Assembly: GCA_014379965.1 (NCBI GenBank)
Contig: JACMKU010000013.1
Span: 1-40,165 of the forward strand
Direction: 5' to 3'
Length of the DNA: 40,165 bases
DNA from: Chitinophagaceae bacterium
Lineage (GTDB): Bacteria > Bacteroidota > Bacteroidia > Chitinophagales > Chitinophagaceae
Notes under the pieces: model-generated
The model's input: only the letters and a program-made list of their open reading frames with translations
The model's database searches: none
What the model was told of the DNA's origin: nothing
Translations under genes and position numbers: made by a program
Shown: piece by piece, positions 15,473-23,886 of the stretch
Numbering within the stretch: the first letter of the stretch is position 1
How the letters are laid out: every line of letters begins with the position of its first letter

Positions 15473-15971
15473 CGTTCGTTAATAGCGATAAAGGGTTAAA
15501 CCATCAGTTATTCACCAATGACCTGGGAGGTTGGCCGGCCCGCAGGCAGACCCGGATTCCGTCTTGTTTTAAGAAATTGTTACTTCTTTGTTAGGCGAAT
15601 GTTCCCGTCAGTCAGAACAGCGAAATAAATTGCAAATAGGGTAGCAAAAAAATTTTTCTTTCTACACCTTTTTTCACCAGCTAGCCGACCGGTTATCCAC
15701 AAAAACAACAAGAAAAATTTATTCCCAGCATCACTAAACAATTTACCCAAAAAAAGCTATATGCCGGGGATAAAGATCAACACACAGGTGGAAAAATAAA
15801 TATCTCCTACTCGTTTATCAAACAATCTATTAGCATCTGCCAAATTCGACAGTCCATACTGGCATACTTCTAGCACAATAAATAGATAGAATAGAAGTTA
15901 ATAATAATAGAGTTCTTTTCTTACCTGTACCAATAGCTGCTGCGGTGATTTAACATTTAAAATCTTTGATC
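15473..15971. other. Non-coding, AT-rich 0.5 kb region between dnaB and an orphan gene
   Basis: No gene is seen in this stretch. It contains a perfect DnaA box, TTATCCACA (15693-15701), a one-mismatch box TTATTCACC (15508-15516), a GC block with the palindrome GGCCGGCC (15533-15540), and A/T-rich tracts (15648-15665, 15705-15735, 15880-15920). No tandem DnaA-box cluster is present, so an origin of replication is not established. It must carry the dnaB promoter, but no clear TAnnTTTG is seen on the minus strand. Confidence 0.5.
15693..15701 (+). promoter_or_regulatory. Perfect DnaA box upstream of dnaB
   Basis: TTATCCACA equals the bacterial DnaA-box consensus. The match sits in an A-rich context about 220 bp upstream of dnaB. 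A nine-base match can be chance; location next to a replication gene is the only support. Confidence 0.4.
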
Positions 15972-16502
15972 ATGGAGACAACGAAAAAAAGCAGCCACTC
16001 GACCAAGTCAAATCCTGGTGCCAGGCCCGTGCTGACCCAGGCCGAGAACAACACCACCCTTTGGGTTGGTCATTTAAAGACCGATCCTACCGATCACTTC
16101 GCCGGCCAAACTTTTACATGCCCATCCGATGGGCAGTTAGACAACATTCAACTCTATTCGACGGCCGTGCAATGCGCTGGAGAAATCGTACTTACTCTTC
16201 ATGAGTTTGACGCACGTAACAAAGCGTGGGAAGCAGCCATTGGGAATGCGACTGTAGTGATCAACAAAGAAGATCAAGCAAAATGGATTCGTTTTACCCT
16301 ACCAGCGGTACAACTGAGGGAAGGTACCACCTACGGCTTCCGTGTTCATACAAAGGAAGCGATGGTGGGACTAGGTGAAGCAGCAAAGGGAACCAAACAA
16401 CCTTTTACATTTGGCCACGAGTGGAGCGGAGATTCTCGAAATGAGAGAGGACATTATTACACGTATTTCAGTCTAGCATTTAAGGTCGAGCTGCGCGCAT
16501 GA
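15972..16502 (+). CDS. Hypothetical 176-residue beta-rich protein
   Basis: Not recognised. The ATG at 15972 is preferred over an in-frame TTG two codons upstream. There is no signal peptide. Residues 1-25 are Ser/Lys/Thr-rich and likely disordered. The rest looks like a single beta-sandwich: QTFTCPSDGQLDNIQLYS, GEIVLTLHEFD, KWIRFTLPAVQLREGTTYGF, then FTFGHEWSGDSRNERGHYYT and a final strand FSLAFKVEL. This resembles carbohydrate-binding or jelly-roll modules with a 'tail-fibre-like' strand pattern, but no family can be named. Codon use is like its neighbours. AATCTTTG at 15961-15968, just before the ATG, could be a weak -7 box. Confidence 0.65.
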   Translation: METTKKSSHSTKSNPGARPVLTQAENNTTLWVGHLKTDPTDHFAGQTFTCPSDGQLDNIQLYSTAVQCAGEIVLTLHEFDARNKAWEAAIGNATVVINKEDQAKWIRFTLPAVQLREGTTYGFRVHTKEAMVGLGEAAKGTKQPFTFGHEWSGDSRNERGHYYTYFSLAFKVELRA

Positions 16503-16503
16503 C

Positions 16504-16580
16504 CCAATAAGCAATCGGCAATAAACAATAGGCAAGTTCAGTTCGAATTTGCTTATTGCTTATTGCCTATTGCCTATTGG
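16504..16580. repeat. TTGCCTA heptamer palindrome
   Basis: Arms 16504-16535 (CAATAAGCAATCGGCAATAA) and 16549-16580 (TTGCTTATTGCCTATTGCC type) pair over about 31 bases with about five mismatches around a 13-nt loop. The first arm begins 2 bases after the stop of the 176-residue gene. The last unit supplies the TTG (16577-16579) of the pheT promoter. Confidence 0.85.
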
Positions 16581-16608
16581 TGGGCTATCGCCTAACTTCC
16601 TATCTTCG
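16577..16608 (+). promoter_or_regulatory. pheT promoter, probably leaderless
   Basis: TTG (16577-16579), 21 bases, then TATCTTCG (16601-16608). The -7 box ends 4 bases before the ATG at 16613, so the mRNA should start at or beside the start codon. Confidence 0.6.
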
Positions 16609-16612
16609 CTAC

Positions 16613-19039
16613 ATGACGATCTCTTACAAATGGCTGAGCGAATATCTCCCACTGCCGGTCGATCCGGAAAGATTAAGCCGAATTCTTACATCCATCGGGC
16701 TCGAAGTCGAAAGTCTTAGCAAGTACGAAGAGATCATCGGAAGTCTGCAGGGCCTCGTGATTGGCGAAGTCCTTACAACGGAGAAACATCCTAATGCCGA
16801 CAAGCTCACACTCACCACGGTTGACATTGGAAATGGTGAACCACTTTCCATCGTTTGTGGCGCGCCAAACGTTGCTGCCGGACAGAAGGTGATAGTTGCA
16901 CCCGTCGGGAGCACCATCCATCCCCTCAATGGTGAACCTCTTACAATGAAGGTTGCCAAGATCCGTAGCATTGAGAGTCACGGTATGATTTGCGCCGAGG
17001 ACGAGATAGGCATCGGCACTTCCCACGCAGGCATCATCGTGCTACCGTCGTCAGCAAAAATCGGCACACCTGCAGCTGATCACTTCAAACCATATGCTGA
17101 TTGGGTATACGAAATTGGCCTGACGCCAAACCGAATGGATGCCATGAGTCATTGGGGTGTGGCTCGCGATGTGTGTGCTTACCTCTCCTACCACGATAAG
17201 AAAGATCAAAGGCCCAAATTGCCAAATGCGAATGGTTTCAAATCCGATAATACCTCTCTCACAATCGACGTAAAAGTCGAGAACGATAAAGCCTGCCCCC
17301 GCTTCAGCGGCGTCAGTATTGCCAAACTCAACATCGCTCCATCGCCCAAGTGGCTGCAGGAACGGCTGCGATCGATTGGTGTGAGACCGATCAATAATAT
17401 TGTAGACATAACTAATTACATTCAGCACGAGACCGGTCAACCCTTGCATGCTTATGACATGGACGCAATCTCGGGCAGGAAGATCATAGTGAAAAACCTG
17501 CCGGAAGGAACGAAGTTTGTCACGCTCGACGAAAAGGCGAGAAAATTAAGTGCAGAAGACCTGATGGTCTGCAATGCAAGCGAACCAATGTGTATAGCGG
17601 GAATCTTCGGTGGCTTGCATAGTGGCGTTTCCGATAGTACAAAGGCGATCTTTCTCGAAGCCGCATGGTTCGATCCTATCGTCACCCGCAAAAGTTCATT
17701 CAAGCATGGCTTGAGAACTGATGCGGCAAGCCGGTTCGAGAAAGGAACCGATATCTCCGCCACAGTTTTGGTATTGAAGAGAGCGGCTGGACTTATCAAG
17801 GAAATTTGCGGTGGAGAAATTTCCTCCGAGATCGTTGATATTTACCCGGAGCCACGAGAGAAGACGCAGGTAGCGATCAAGTATCATTTTCTGAAAAAAA
17901 TCAGCGGTAAGAATTATCATCCGGACGCCGTGAAAAATATCCTCGTCAGTTTGGGCTTCGAAGTGCAAAAGGAAGGCATCGATGAACTTAGAGTGGCCGT
18001 ACCTTTTCACAAACTGGATATTAGTATGCCGGCCGACCTGGTGGAGGAGGTATTGAGAATCGATGGACTCGATAACATTCCAATCCCGGAGGCAATCACA
18101 ACTACCCCGGCGGTAGAGGAGAATTATGCAAGAGAGAGTTTTCGCGAAAAGATCGCTAACTATCTGGTCGGCCTTGGCTTCAATGAAATATTGACCAATT
18201 CGATTACCAACTCCGCCTACTTCAGCGAAGACGAACTTAAGTCCGCAGTGAGAATGTTGAACAACCTCAGCGCGGAACTCAATATCATGCGCCCCTCCAT
18301 GCTCGAGACAGGGCTGGAGGCAATCGCACACAATCTTAACCGCAGGAACCTGGATCTGAGATTCTTTGAATTTGGGAGGGTCTACCATACAGATGGTCCG
18401 GGTTTATTTCGTGAGACAGAACAACTTTGTTTGTATCTGACTGGCAACAATGTCGATGCAGGCTGGCGCCAGAAGCCGAGACCCGTTGATTTCTTCGTGC
18501 TTAAAGGTATCGTCGACAAGATCCTCAAAGCGCTTGGAATTGCGGTTGGCGACGTTGTCAATTACGAACATGTCAAATTCGGCCAGGCAATACAGGTAAG
18601 CGTAGATGGCGATCCAGTATTGGAGGCGGGAATAGTACACCGCTCCACGCTCAACCGATTCGATATCAAGCAACCGGTTTTCTTCGCCGCCCTCAACTGG
18701 CAGAAACTTGTCGATAGGGCTTCGACGATGAAGCCAAAGATCCGCGAGTTGCCCCGCTTCCCCGCAGTTCACCGGGACCTTGCTATTGTGGTCCCAAGAC
18801 AATTAGTATACGATGAAGTTGAGAAAACAGTGGATAAGATACGGTTGAATAAATTGCAGGACATGCGGCTCTTCGATATTTTTGAGAGTGAAAAACTTGG
18901 GGCCGACAAGAAATCGCTTGCAGTAAGTTTTACATTTCTCGACGAAGAAAAAACGCTAACCGACATAGAGATCGATGGATGGATGACGAAGATCATGACT
19001 GCATTTGAAAAAGAACTGCAGGCAGAAATCAGGAAGTAG
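16613..19039 (+). CDS. pheT: Phenylalanine-tRNA ligase beta subunit
   Basis: An 808-residue beta subunit of the (alpha-beta)2 enzyme that charges tRNA-Phe. The start at 16613 gives the standard N-terminus TISYKWLSEYLPLP; the in-frame upstream start at 16556 lies in the repeat. Domain order: N-terminal helix, EMAP-like tRNA-binding domain (about 40-150, VIGEVLTTEKHPNADKLTLT), B3/B4 editing domain (about 210-390, NNIVDITNYIQHETGQPLHA), B5 (about 400-480), catalytic-like core, and a C-terminal ferredoxin-fold anticodon-binding domain (about 710-808, RELPRFPAVHRDLAIVV). The alpha subunit gene is not in the window. The next gene starts 23 bp after the stop. Confidence 0.97.
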   Translation: MTISYKWLSEYLPLPVDPERLSRILTSIGLEVESLSKYEEIIGSLQGLVIGEVLTTEKHPNADKLTLTTVDIGNGEPLSIVCGAPNVAAGQKVIVAPVGSTIHPLNGEPLTMKVAKIRSIESHGMICAEDEIGIGTSHAGIIVLPSSAKIGTPAADHFKPYADWVYEIGLTPNRMDAMSHWGVARDVCAYLSYHDKKDQRPKLPNANGFKSDNTSLTIDVKVENDKACPRFSGVSIAKLNIAPSPKWLQERLRSIGVRPINNIVDITNYIQHETGQPLHAYDMDAISGRKIIVKNLPEGTKFVTLDEKARKLSAEDLMVCNASEPMCIAGIFGGLHSGVSDSTKAIFLEAAWFDPIVTRKSSFKHGLRTDAASRFEKGTDISATVLVLKRAAGLIKEICGGEISSEIVDIYPEPREKTQVAIKYHFLKKISGKNYHPDAVKNILVSLGFEVQKEGIDELRVAVPFHKLDISMPADLVEEVLRIDGLDNIPIPEAITTTPAVEENYARESFREKIANYLVGLGFNEILTNSITNSAYFSEDELKSAVRMLNNLSAELNIMRPSMLETGLEAIAHNLNRRNLDLRFFEFGRVYHTDGPGLFRETEQLCLYLTGNNVDAGWRQKPRPVDFFVLKGIVDKILKALGIAVGDVVNYEHVKFGQAIQVSVDGDPVLEAGIVHRSTLNRFDIKQPVFFAALNWQKLVDRASTMKPKIRELPRFPAVHRDLAIVVPRQLVYDEVEKTVDKIRLNKLQDMRLFDIFESEKLGADKKSLAVSFTFLDEEKTLTDIEIDGWMTKIMTAFEKELQAEIRK

Positions 19040-19062
19040 GTCTCAATCTCAAATCGACACGT

Positions 19063-19350
19063 ATGAAAGACACAGAAGTTCAGCTTAAACGCATTCAAAC
19101 CAAGGTACAGCAGTTGCTTAAGCAACAGGCATCCTTGCAAAAGGAGAATGGACAGCTTAAGGAAGAAGTTCGAATGGCGCAGGAACAACTTACATCCTGC
19201 CAGGAGAACATGGATAACCTAAAGCAACAGGTGGATGTGTTGAAATATACTAGTGGAGAGATGAGCGAGCTGGAAAAAAAGGAGTTTGAAAAGAAGCTAA
19301 CAACCTATGTCAAGGAGATTGACCGATGCATCGTGATGCTAAGTCAATAA
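19063..19350 (+). CDS. Small coiled-coil protein, ZapB-like by context
   Basis: A 95-residue soluble protein that is almost entirely coiled coil (residues about 5-70, LLKQQASLQKENGQLKEEV), with a short helical tail (ELEKKEFEKKLTTYVKEID). It has no signal sequence. It lies between pheT and zapA in the same orientation. Size, coiled-coil character and adjacency to zapA make a role as a ZapB-like or other Z-ring-associated factor plausible, but coiled coils give weak homology signals and this is inference. It is probably cotranscribed with pheT (23 bp gap). Confidence 0.8.
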   Translation: MKDTEVQLKRIQTKVQQLLKQQASLQKENGQLKEEVRMAQEQLTSCQENMDNLKQQVDVLKYTSGEMSELEKKEFEKKLTTYVKEIDRCIVMLSQ

Positions 19351-19605
19351 TCAAATCCTTTTGACAAGGTTCATTTTCATTTCATCTTCACCTTGCGATA
19401 ATTCTATCGTATACTGGCCATAAGGTAGGTCGTTGAGTCCTGTCCAGGTGAAATGTTCATTCTCGTACATAATATCCCTTTCCAGGGTACTGCAGATGCT
19501 GCCTTGGTCGTCTCTTAGAACTCCGCGGAGAAAGTTTCCGGTTTGGGCACTCAATTCCAATTGTAGTGCATCAATAAAGTTTGATGGCTTGATCTTGGCG
19601 AACAT
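19351..19605 (-). CDS. Small hypothetical protein (84 residues) opposite to pheT-zapA
   Basis: Not recognised. The stop on the minus strand directly abuts the coiled-coil gene stop (zero bases between them), and the ORF lies in an otherwise empty 377-bp gap, so it does not shadow another gene. The product looks like one beta-sandwich: NFIDALQLELSAQTGNF, GSICSTLERDIMYENEHFTW, then LPYGQYTIELSQGEDEMKMN. The LPxGxYxIxL ending recalls the short Ig-like C-terminal domains of Bacteroidota proteins, but no signal peptide is present. The expression signal is unclear. Confidence 0.55.
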   Translation of the reverse strand: MFAKIKPSNFIDALQLELSAQTGNFLRGVLRDDQGSICSTLERDIMYENEHFTWTGLNDLPYGQYTIELSQGEDEMKMNLVKRI

Positions 19606-19713
19606 GATCCGTTACGTTTTGATGGTGACGCTTTTACAGGAACGGGACCGGCGGATGATTTTGACAGGATGGAGGAATATACTTAGTAAAAAAACAAGAT
19701 ATTAACAATTTTT

Positions 19714-19721
19714 CAACTTTG
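19714..19721 (+). promoter_or_regulatory. Possible -7 box of zapA
   Basis: CAACTTTG matches TAnnTTTG in seven informative positions but one, and ends 6 bases before the zapA ATG, again fitting a leaderless transcript. No -33 TTG is evident. Confidence 0.35.
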
Positions 19722-19727
19722 CAAATT

Positions 19728-20021
19728 ATGTCGAATTTAATTGCAGCCACCGTGGTAATTGGTGATAGGACTTACCGGATTAAGGTCGCGGCCGAGGATG
19801 AAGAGACAGTAAGAAAGACGGTCAAGACTATCAATGACAAGATCATCGAGTTCAAGACTGAGTTTGCCGGCAAAGACATGCAGGATTATATCGCCATGGT
19901 GTTGCTTTGGTTTGCAACAGACCAGGTGGCTAAGACCAAGGCAGGTCACGATAGCGAGACTCTAAATGCCCAACTTGACCTGATCGAGCAAACCTTGGAT
20001 AACCAGTTGAAAAGCAATTAA
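19728..20021 (+). CDS. zapA: Cell division protein ZapA
   Basis: A 97-residue ZapA-family protein that cross-links FtsZ filaments at the division site. The ATG at 19728 gives SNLIAATVVIGDRTYRIKV, the typical beta-hairpin start; a TTG three codons upstream is not needed. The FtsZ-binding globular part (1-about 55) precedes a helix/coiled-coil tail (60-97, LDLIEQTLDNQLKSN). The sequence DYIAMVLLWFATDQVAKTK fits the family's dimerisation helix. Neighbours pheT, a coiled-coil gene and rny match a housekeeping block. Confidence 0.88.
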   Translation: MSNLIAATVVIGDRTYRIKVAAEDEETVRKTVKTINDKIIEFKTEFAGKDMQDYIAMVLLWFATDQVAKTKAGHDSETLNAQLDLIEQTLDNQLKSN

Positions 20022-20023
20022 AA

Positions 20024-21190
20024 TCAGAAGGCTTTCTTTCCTTCTATCGCCTCGCCTAGCTTCACGTCCAGCTCATCGCCACGCAGGTTACGGCCGATGA
20101 TCCTCCCTTCCGGATCCAACAGAAGATTTTGTGGAATGGCTCTAACACCATACTGTTTAGCCACCTCGTTGTCCCAGTACTTAAGGTCGCTCACTTGTGT
20201 CCAGGCCAGCCCATCGTCGTGGATGGCTTTCATCCATCTTTCTTTCTGTCCAGGGCGGTCGAGGGAGACGCCGATGATGTGGAAGTTATTATTCCTGTAT
20301 TTATTAAAGACACGTACTACGTTAGGGTTTTCGGCTCTGCAAGGTCCACACCAACTCGCCCAGAAGTCGATCAACAAATACTTACCTCTCAGGGAGGACA
20401 ATGTAATTGGTTTTCCTAACGTATCATTCTGTGTGAAGTCCATCGCCAGTTTCCCGATACCGGTCTTCTTGGCAATCTCCAGGTTCTCTTTGAAAAGGAT
20501 GGCCGAAGGAGTTTCAAGCGATGATTTTGGCAGCAATTCGTATAATGGTTCAACCTTCGCGGCGTCGATATCCCATCCCGCGTACTGTTGCAATGCATAC
20601 AAAGCAAGCGGTGAACCCGACTGTTTCTTCACGTACTCCGCATATACGTTTTCTCTCTTCTCTTTATCAATGGCGTCGATCTCTTCCTCAGTTTTGTCCT
20701 GTCCGGCTTTATCCTTGGCCTTTGCGTACATACTGTAAGTAGCGTATAAAGGTTGCAGCCTGTCATTGTATGGCTTCACTTGCTTTTCCAGCCTCACATA
20801 TTCTGCATGAATGGCCGACCCCTTCACTTTTATATTACTAAATGAATCGGCGGAAGCGATCTTCTGTTTTCCGGGCTCAAGGAATACGACTGTCGCATCG
20901 CGTCTCGAAACGAGGGCTGGACGTTTTCCAGGAGAGGTTTCCGCAAACCTGATGCGTAACCTGCCTTGCACTGGCTCGATTATCATTCCACTGAAACTAT
21001 ACTTTCCGTTCCTGGGTTGCACGCTGTCAACTTTGAGGTCGTCCCCCACCCTATACTGGAGAAAAATCCATTCAGGCTTCACCGAGTCCGGCAGGTTGTG
21101 AATCTTCCCGTTAAGGCTAAACTTCTTACCATTGTCTTGTGCTATAACAACTAATGGCAGCATGACGAGTATCAGCAGCATTCTTTTCAT
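20024..21190 (-). CDS. TlpA/ResA-like thioredoxin-fold lipoprotein-type protein with DUF4369 N-terminus
   Basis: A 388-residue exported disulphide reductase-like protein. Residues 1-17 form a signal peptide (LLILVMLPLVVIAQ). Residues about 25-125 form the beta-rich DUF4369-type domain common in Bacteroidota TlpA proteins. A helical linker (125-245) leads to an AhpC/TSA-Redoxin thioredoxin domain (250-388) with the active site WCGPC (280-284; Cys281 and Cys284) and the cis-Pro region VRAIPQNLLLD. It probably reduces or exchanges disulphides in the periplasm; the client is unknown. It is convergent with zapA (2-bp gap) and divergent from rny. Confidence 0.88.
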   Translation of the reverse strand: MKRMLLILVMLPLVVIAQDNGKKFSLNGKIHNLPDSVKPEWIFLQYRVGDDLKVDSVQPRNGKYSFSGMIIEPVQGRLRIRFAETSPGKRPALVSRRDATVVFLEPGKQKIASADSFSNIKVKGSAIHAEYVRLEKQVKPYNDRLQPLYATYSMYAKAKDKAGQDKTEEEIDAIDKEKRENVYAEYVKKQSGSPLALYALQQYAGWDIDAAKVEPLYELLPKSSLETPSAILFKENLEIAKKTGIGKLAMDFTQNDTLGKPITLSSLRGKYLLIDFWASWCGPCRAENPNVVRVFNKYRNNNFHIIGVSLDRPGQKERWMKAIHDDGLAWTQVSDLKYWDNEVAKQYGVRAIPQNLLLDPEGRIIGRNLRGDELDVKLGEAIEGKKAF

Positions 21191-21321
21191 TGAGCCAATT
21201 TTATGAATACAAGTTTACGTAAATTAACCATTTGACGAGAAGAGGATGTGCTGAGCAGTCGTTTATTTATATAAAAGGTTATATGTGACGTAACCAATTT
21301 CATCTGTTTGCCCTTGTTTTG

Positions 21322-21329
21322 TATCTTCG
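21322..21329 (+). promoter_or_regulatory. Probable -7 box of rny promoter
   Basis: TATCTTCG (one change from TAnnTTTG) precedes rny by about 90 nt. A TTTG lies at 21307-21310 but is too close (11 bases) to be a standard -33. Confidence 0.45.
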
Positions 21330-21418
21330 CCTATTACCTGTTTCTTGCAGGCGTCTGCTTAACATTATGATTTGCAGAATAAACGATACCATTTTGGAAC
21401 ACATTAAACAACAGATTC

Positions 21419-22984
21419 ATGGATCCGATTATCATATCTATAATCATAGGCGTAGCTGCACTTGTCATAGGGGTCATCCTTGGCAAACTCATCTCTACCC
21501 CGAATACGCGTCAAAAAATTGAAGAAGCCGAACTGCAATCACAAACTATTCTAAGGGAAGCCGAGCTTAGGGCTGAGACCATTCGGAAGGAAAAAGAACT
21601 GGAAGCCAAGGAGAAAATGGTGCAGATGAGGTCTGCCCACGATAAGGAATCACTAGAACGAAATCGAAAGATCAACGACAGCGAAAATCGTATTCGTCAA
21701 AAGGAACAGACCATCAACCAGAAGGAAGGCAGTCTCGAAAAACAGATAAAAGAAAACGAGGCGATCAAGGAAACTCTTAATCGCCAGATCGAACTGGTGA
21801 ATATCAAGAGAACTGAACTGGAGAAGCACCAGGAGGAGCACATCCGCCGTCTGGAAAAAATTGCCGGCCTGTCTGCCGACGAGGCAAAGGCACAGTTGGT
21901 GGAAAGCCTGAAGAATGAGGCGCAAACGCAGGCCATCGGTCTTCAGCAGGAGATTATCGATGATGCGAAGCAGAAGGCTAACAAAGAGGCTCGTAAGATC
22001 ATCATACAGACGATCCAGCGTACCGCCGCAGAACAGGCGATAGAAAACTCCATCACGGTATTCAACCTGGAGAGTGATGAGATCAAGGGCCAGATCATCG
22101 GTCGCGAGGGAAGAAACATACGCGCCATTGAGGCCGCAACGGGTGTTGACTTGATCGTTGATGATACCCCTGAGGCGATTCTTCTATCCTGCTTCGATCC
22201 ACTACGTCGCGAGATCGCGAGGTTAAGCTTGCAGAGACTCGTTGCCGATGGACGTATACACCCTGCGCGTATCGAGGAAGTAGTAGAAAAGACGAGGAAG
22301 CAGATCGAAGAGCAGGTGATGGAGCATGGTGAGAGAACAGTAATCGAACTAGGCATACACGGTCTTCATAAAGAACTCGTAAGAATGGTAGGGCGTATGC
22401 GCTTCCGTTCATCCTACGGCCAAAACCTCTTGATGCATAGCCGTGAAACAGCTAATCTTTGCGCGACAATGGCTGCCGAACTGGGTCTGAATGCAAAATT
22501 GGCAAAGAGAGCGGGCCTGCTGCATGATATTGGCAAGGTGCCAGACGAGGAGAGTGAGTTGAGCCACGCATTGCTTGGAGCCAAGCTTGCTGAAAAATAT
22601 GGCGAGAATGCTGCGGTGGTCAACGCAATTGGAGCACACCATGATGAGATGGAAATGCAATATGTGATCTCACCTATCGTCCAGGCCTGCGACGCCATTA
22701 GCGGAGCAAGACCAGGCGCACGACGTGAGATCATGCAACAATATCTTCAGCGTATCCGGGATCTCGAAAACCTCGCGATGGCATATCCCGGTGTGGAGAA
22801 GGCTTATGCTATCCAGGCGGGACGTGAGCTTCGTGTGATCGTGGAAGCGGACCGTGTTACTGATCAGGATTCAGAAAAACTTTCATTTGAAATCGCCCAG
22901 AAAATACAGACTGAGATGACTTTCCCGGGCCAGATAAAGGTGACGGTGATCAGGGAGAAGAGAACTGTGAGCGTAGCACGTTAA
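21419..22984 (+). CDS. rny: Ribonuclease Y
   Basis: A 521-residue membrane-anchored endoribonuclease that starts mRNA decay. The N-terminal helix (residues about 3-25, [19 protein letters not shown]) anchors it in the inner membrane. A long coiled coil (about 30-190, rich in Glu/Lys/Gln) follows. A KH RNA-binding domain (about 205-270) carries [19 protein letters not shown]. The HD phosphohydrolase domain has the metal-binding HD pair at His369-Asp370 in GLLHDIGK, with further histidines in AIGAHHDE. The length is usual for the family. Confidence 0.97.
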   Translation: MDPIIISIIIGVAALVIGVILGKLISTPNTRQKIEEAELQSQTILREAELRAETIRKEKELEAKEKMVQMRSAHDKESLERNRKINDSENRIRQKEQTINQKEGSLEKQIKENEAIKETLNRQIELVNIKRTELEKHQEEHIRRLEKIAGLSADEAKAQLVESLKNEAQTQAIGLQQEIIDDAKQKANKEARKIIIQTIQRTAAEQAIENSITVFNLESDEIKGQIIGREGRNIRAIEAATGVDLIVDDTPEAILLSCFDPLRREIARLSLQRLVADGRIHPARIEEVVEKTRKQIEEQVMEHGERTVIELGIHGLHKELVRMVGRMRFRSSYGQNLLMHSRETANLCATMAAELGLNAKLAKRAGLLHDIGKVPDEESELSHALLGAKLAEKYGENAAVVNAIGAHHDEMEMQYVISPIVQACDAISGARPGARREIMQQYLQRIRDLENLAMAYPGVEKAYAIQAGRELRVIVEADRVTDQDSEKLSFEIAQKIQTEMTFPGQIKVTVIREKRTVSVAR

Positions 22985-22994
22985 TTAGAGTGGA

Positions 22995-23090
22995 TGGGAA
23001 TTGGGTATTGGTAACTAGGGATTTGGAAAGCTCCGGAAGTATTTTCGCTTAAAGTTTCAAATTCCCACGCCCTATTTACCAATTACAAAT
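22995..23090. repeat. GGTATTG-type heptamer palindrome behind rny
   Basis: Arms 22995-23026 (GGGAATTGGGTATTGGTAAC) and 23058-23090 (inverse, TTTACCAATTACAAAT) pair imperfectly; the shared core is ATTGGTAA-n-TAGGG. It starts about 10 bases beyond the rny stop and runs up to the rplS promoter. Confidence 0.65.
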
Positions 23091-23099
23091 TTTTCATCC

Positions 23100-23107
23100 T
23101 ACCTTTG
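23100..23107 (+). promoter_or_regulatory. -7 box of rplS promoter
   Basis: TACCTTTG matches TAnnTTTG exactly; the start codon is 22 nt downstream. A good -33 is not seen at the expected position. Confidence 0.5.
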
Positions 23108-23128
23108 CCCTCCTTAAAAATCAGAGTT

Positions 23129-23506
23129 ATGAACGCGATCACATACGTACACGAGCAGATGTCAGGCAAGAAGGATTTCCCCAAATTCAAGGCGGGGGAT
23201 AACGTGACTGTCAATTACAAAATCATTGAAGGAAACAAGGAGAGAATCCAGTCTTTCAAGGGAGATGTGATCAAACGCCAGGGGACTGGTCATACTGCGA
23301 GCTTCACTGTTCGTAAGATATCTGATGGAATCGGCGTAGAAAGGGTATTTCCTTACTATTCCCCTAACATCGAATCAATCGTTGTCAATAAGACAGGTAA
23401 TGTCCGCAGGGCTAAGTTGTTCTACCAGCGTAAGCGTAGTGGTAAGAGCGCGAGGATCCGCGAAAAGAGAATGGCTGTAGCTTCTTCAACGGCAGCTGCA
23501 CAATAA
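23129..23506 (+). CDS. rplS: 50S ribosomal protein L19
   Basis: A 125-residue L19 that sits at the 30S-50S interface. It starts [19 protein letters not shown], the normal N-terminus for Bacteroidota L19, so the ATG at 23129 is chosen over an upstream TTG. The SH3-like core ([49 protein letters not shown]) and the basic [18 protein letters not shown] are conserved. Its own promoter and terminator enclose it as a single-gene unit. Confidence 0.97.
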   Translation: MNAITYVHEQMSGKKDFPKFKAGDNVTVNYKIIEGNKERIQSFKGDVIKRQGTGHTASFTVRKISDGIGVERVFPYYSPNIESIVVNKTGNVRRAKLFYQRKRSGKSARIREKRMAVASSTAAAQ

Positions 23507-23530
23507 GTCGAACCTGCATAAATTAATAAG

Positions 23531-23553
23531 AGCCCGGGCAATCCGGGCTTTTT
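23531..23553 (+). terminator. Rho-independent terminator of rplS
   Basis: AGCCCGG (23531-23537), 5-base loop, CCGGGCT (23543-23549) and a T tract to 23553: a perfect 7-bp GC-rich stem plus U run 25 bp after the stop. Confidence 0.85.
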
Positions 23554-23606
23554 CATTTGACGTTAGTTAAAGCAGGTTCTTGGCCGTTTTTGCAATTTGT
23601 AATTAC

Positions 23607-23614
23607 TATCTTTG
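23607..23614 (+). promoter_or_regulatory. -7 box of tatA promoter
   Basis: TATCTTTG, an exact TAnnTTTG match, 18 bp before the tatA ATG. TTG triplets lie 14 bases (23590-23592) and 24 bases (23580-23582) upstream of it; neither has the ideal spacing. Confidence 0.55.
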
Positions 23615-23631
23615 AGCTTTAATTTATCATT

Positions 23632-23832
23632 ATGATACAACCTACTTTATTAGGGATGCTGGGTACAAACGAAATCATCATCATCCTGGTGATTGTTTTA
23701 TTGCTGTTTGGCGGCCGTAAAATACCTGAATTGATGAGAGGCCTGGGTAAAGGTGTGCGTGAGTTTAACGACGCGAAGACCAATGTAAAGAGAGAGATCG
23801 AGGAAAACGCGAACGAGATCAAAAACCCATAA
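23632..23832 (+). CDS. tatA: Twin-arginine translocase subunit TatA/E
   Basis: A 66-residue TatA-family subunit of the twin-arginine pathway, which moves folded proteins across the inner membrane. One N-terminal helix ([15 protein letters not shown]) is followed by the hinge and amphipathic helix [20 protein letters not shown] and a short charged tail, the classic Tat layout. No tatB/tatC is seen next to it. The ATG follows an exact -7 box. Confidence 0.93.
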   Translation: MIQPTLLGMLGTNEIIIILVIVLLLFGGRKIPELMRGLGKGVREFNDAKTNVKREIEENANEIKNP

Positions 23833-23886
23833 GATCCGTTCTTATCGACTGACTTCTTACTATTCACCGAAAAAGAACCATTCCTC

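Noticed and set aside
15473..15971. Chromosomal origin oriC
   Set aside because: Only one perfect DnaA box and one near match; no cluster, and GC skew cannot be judged from this window.
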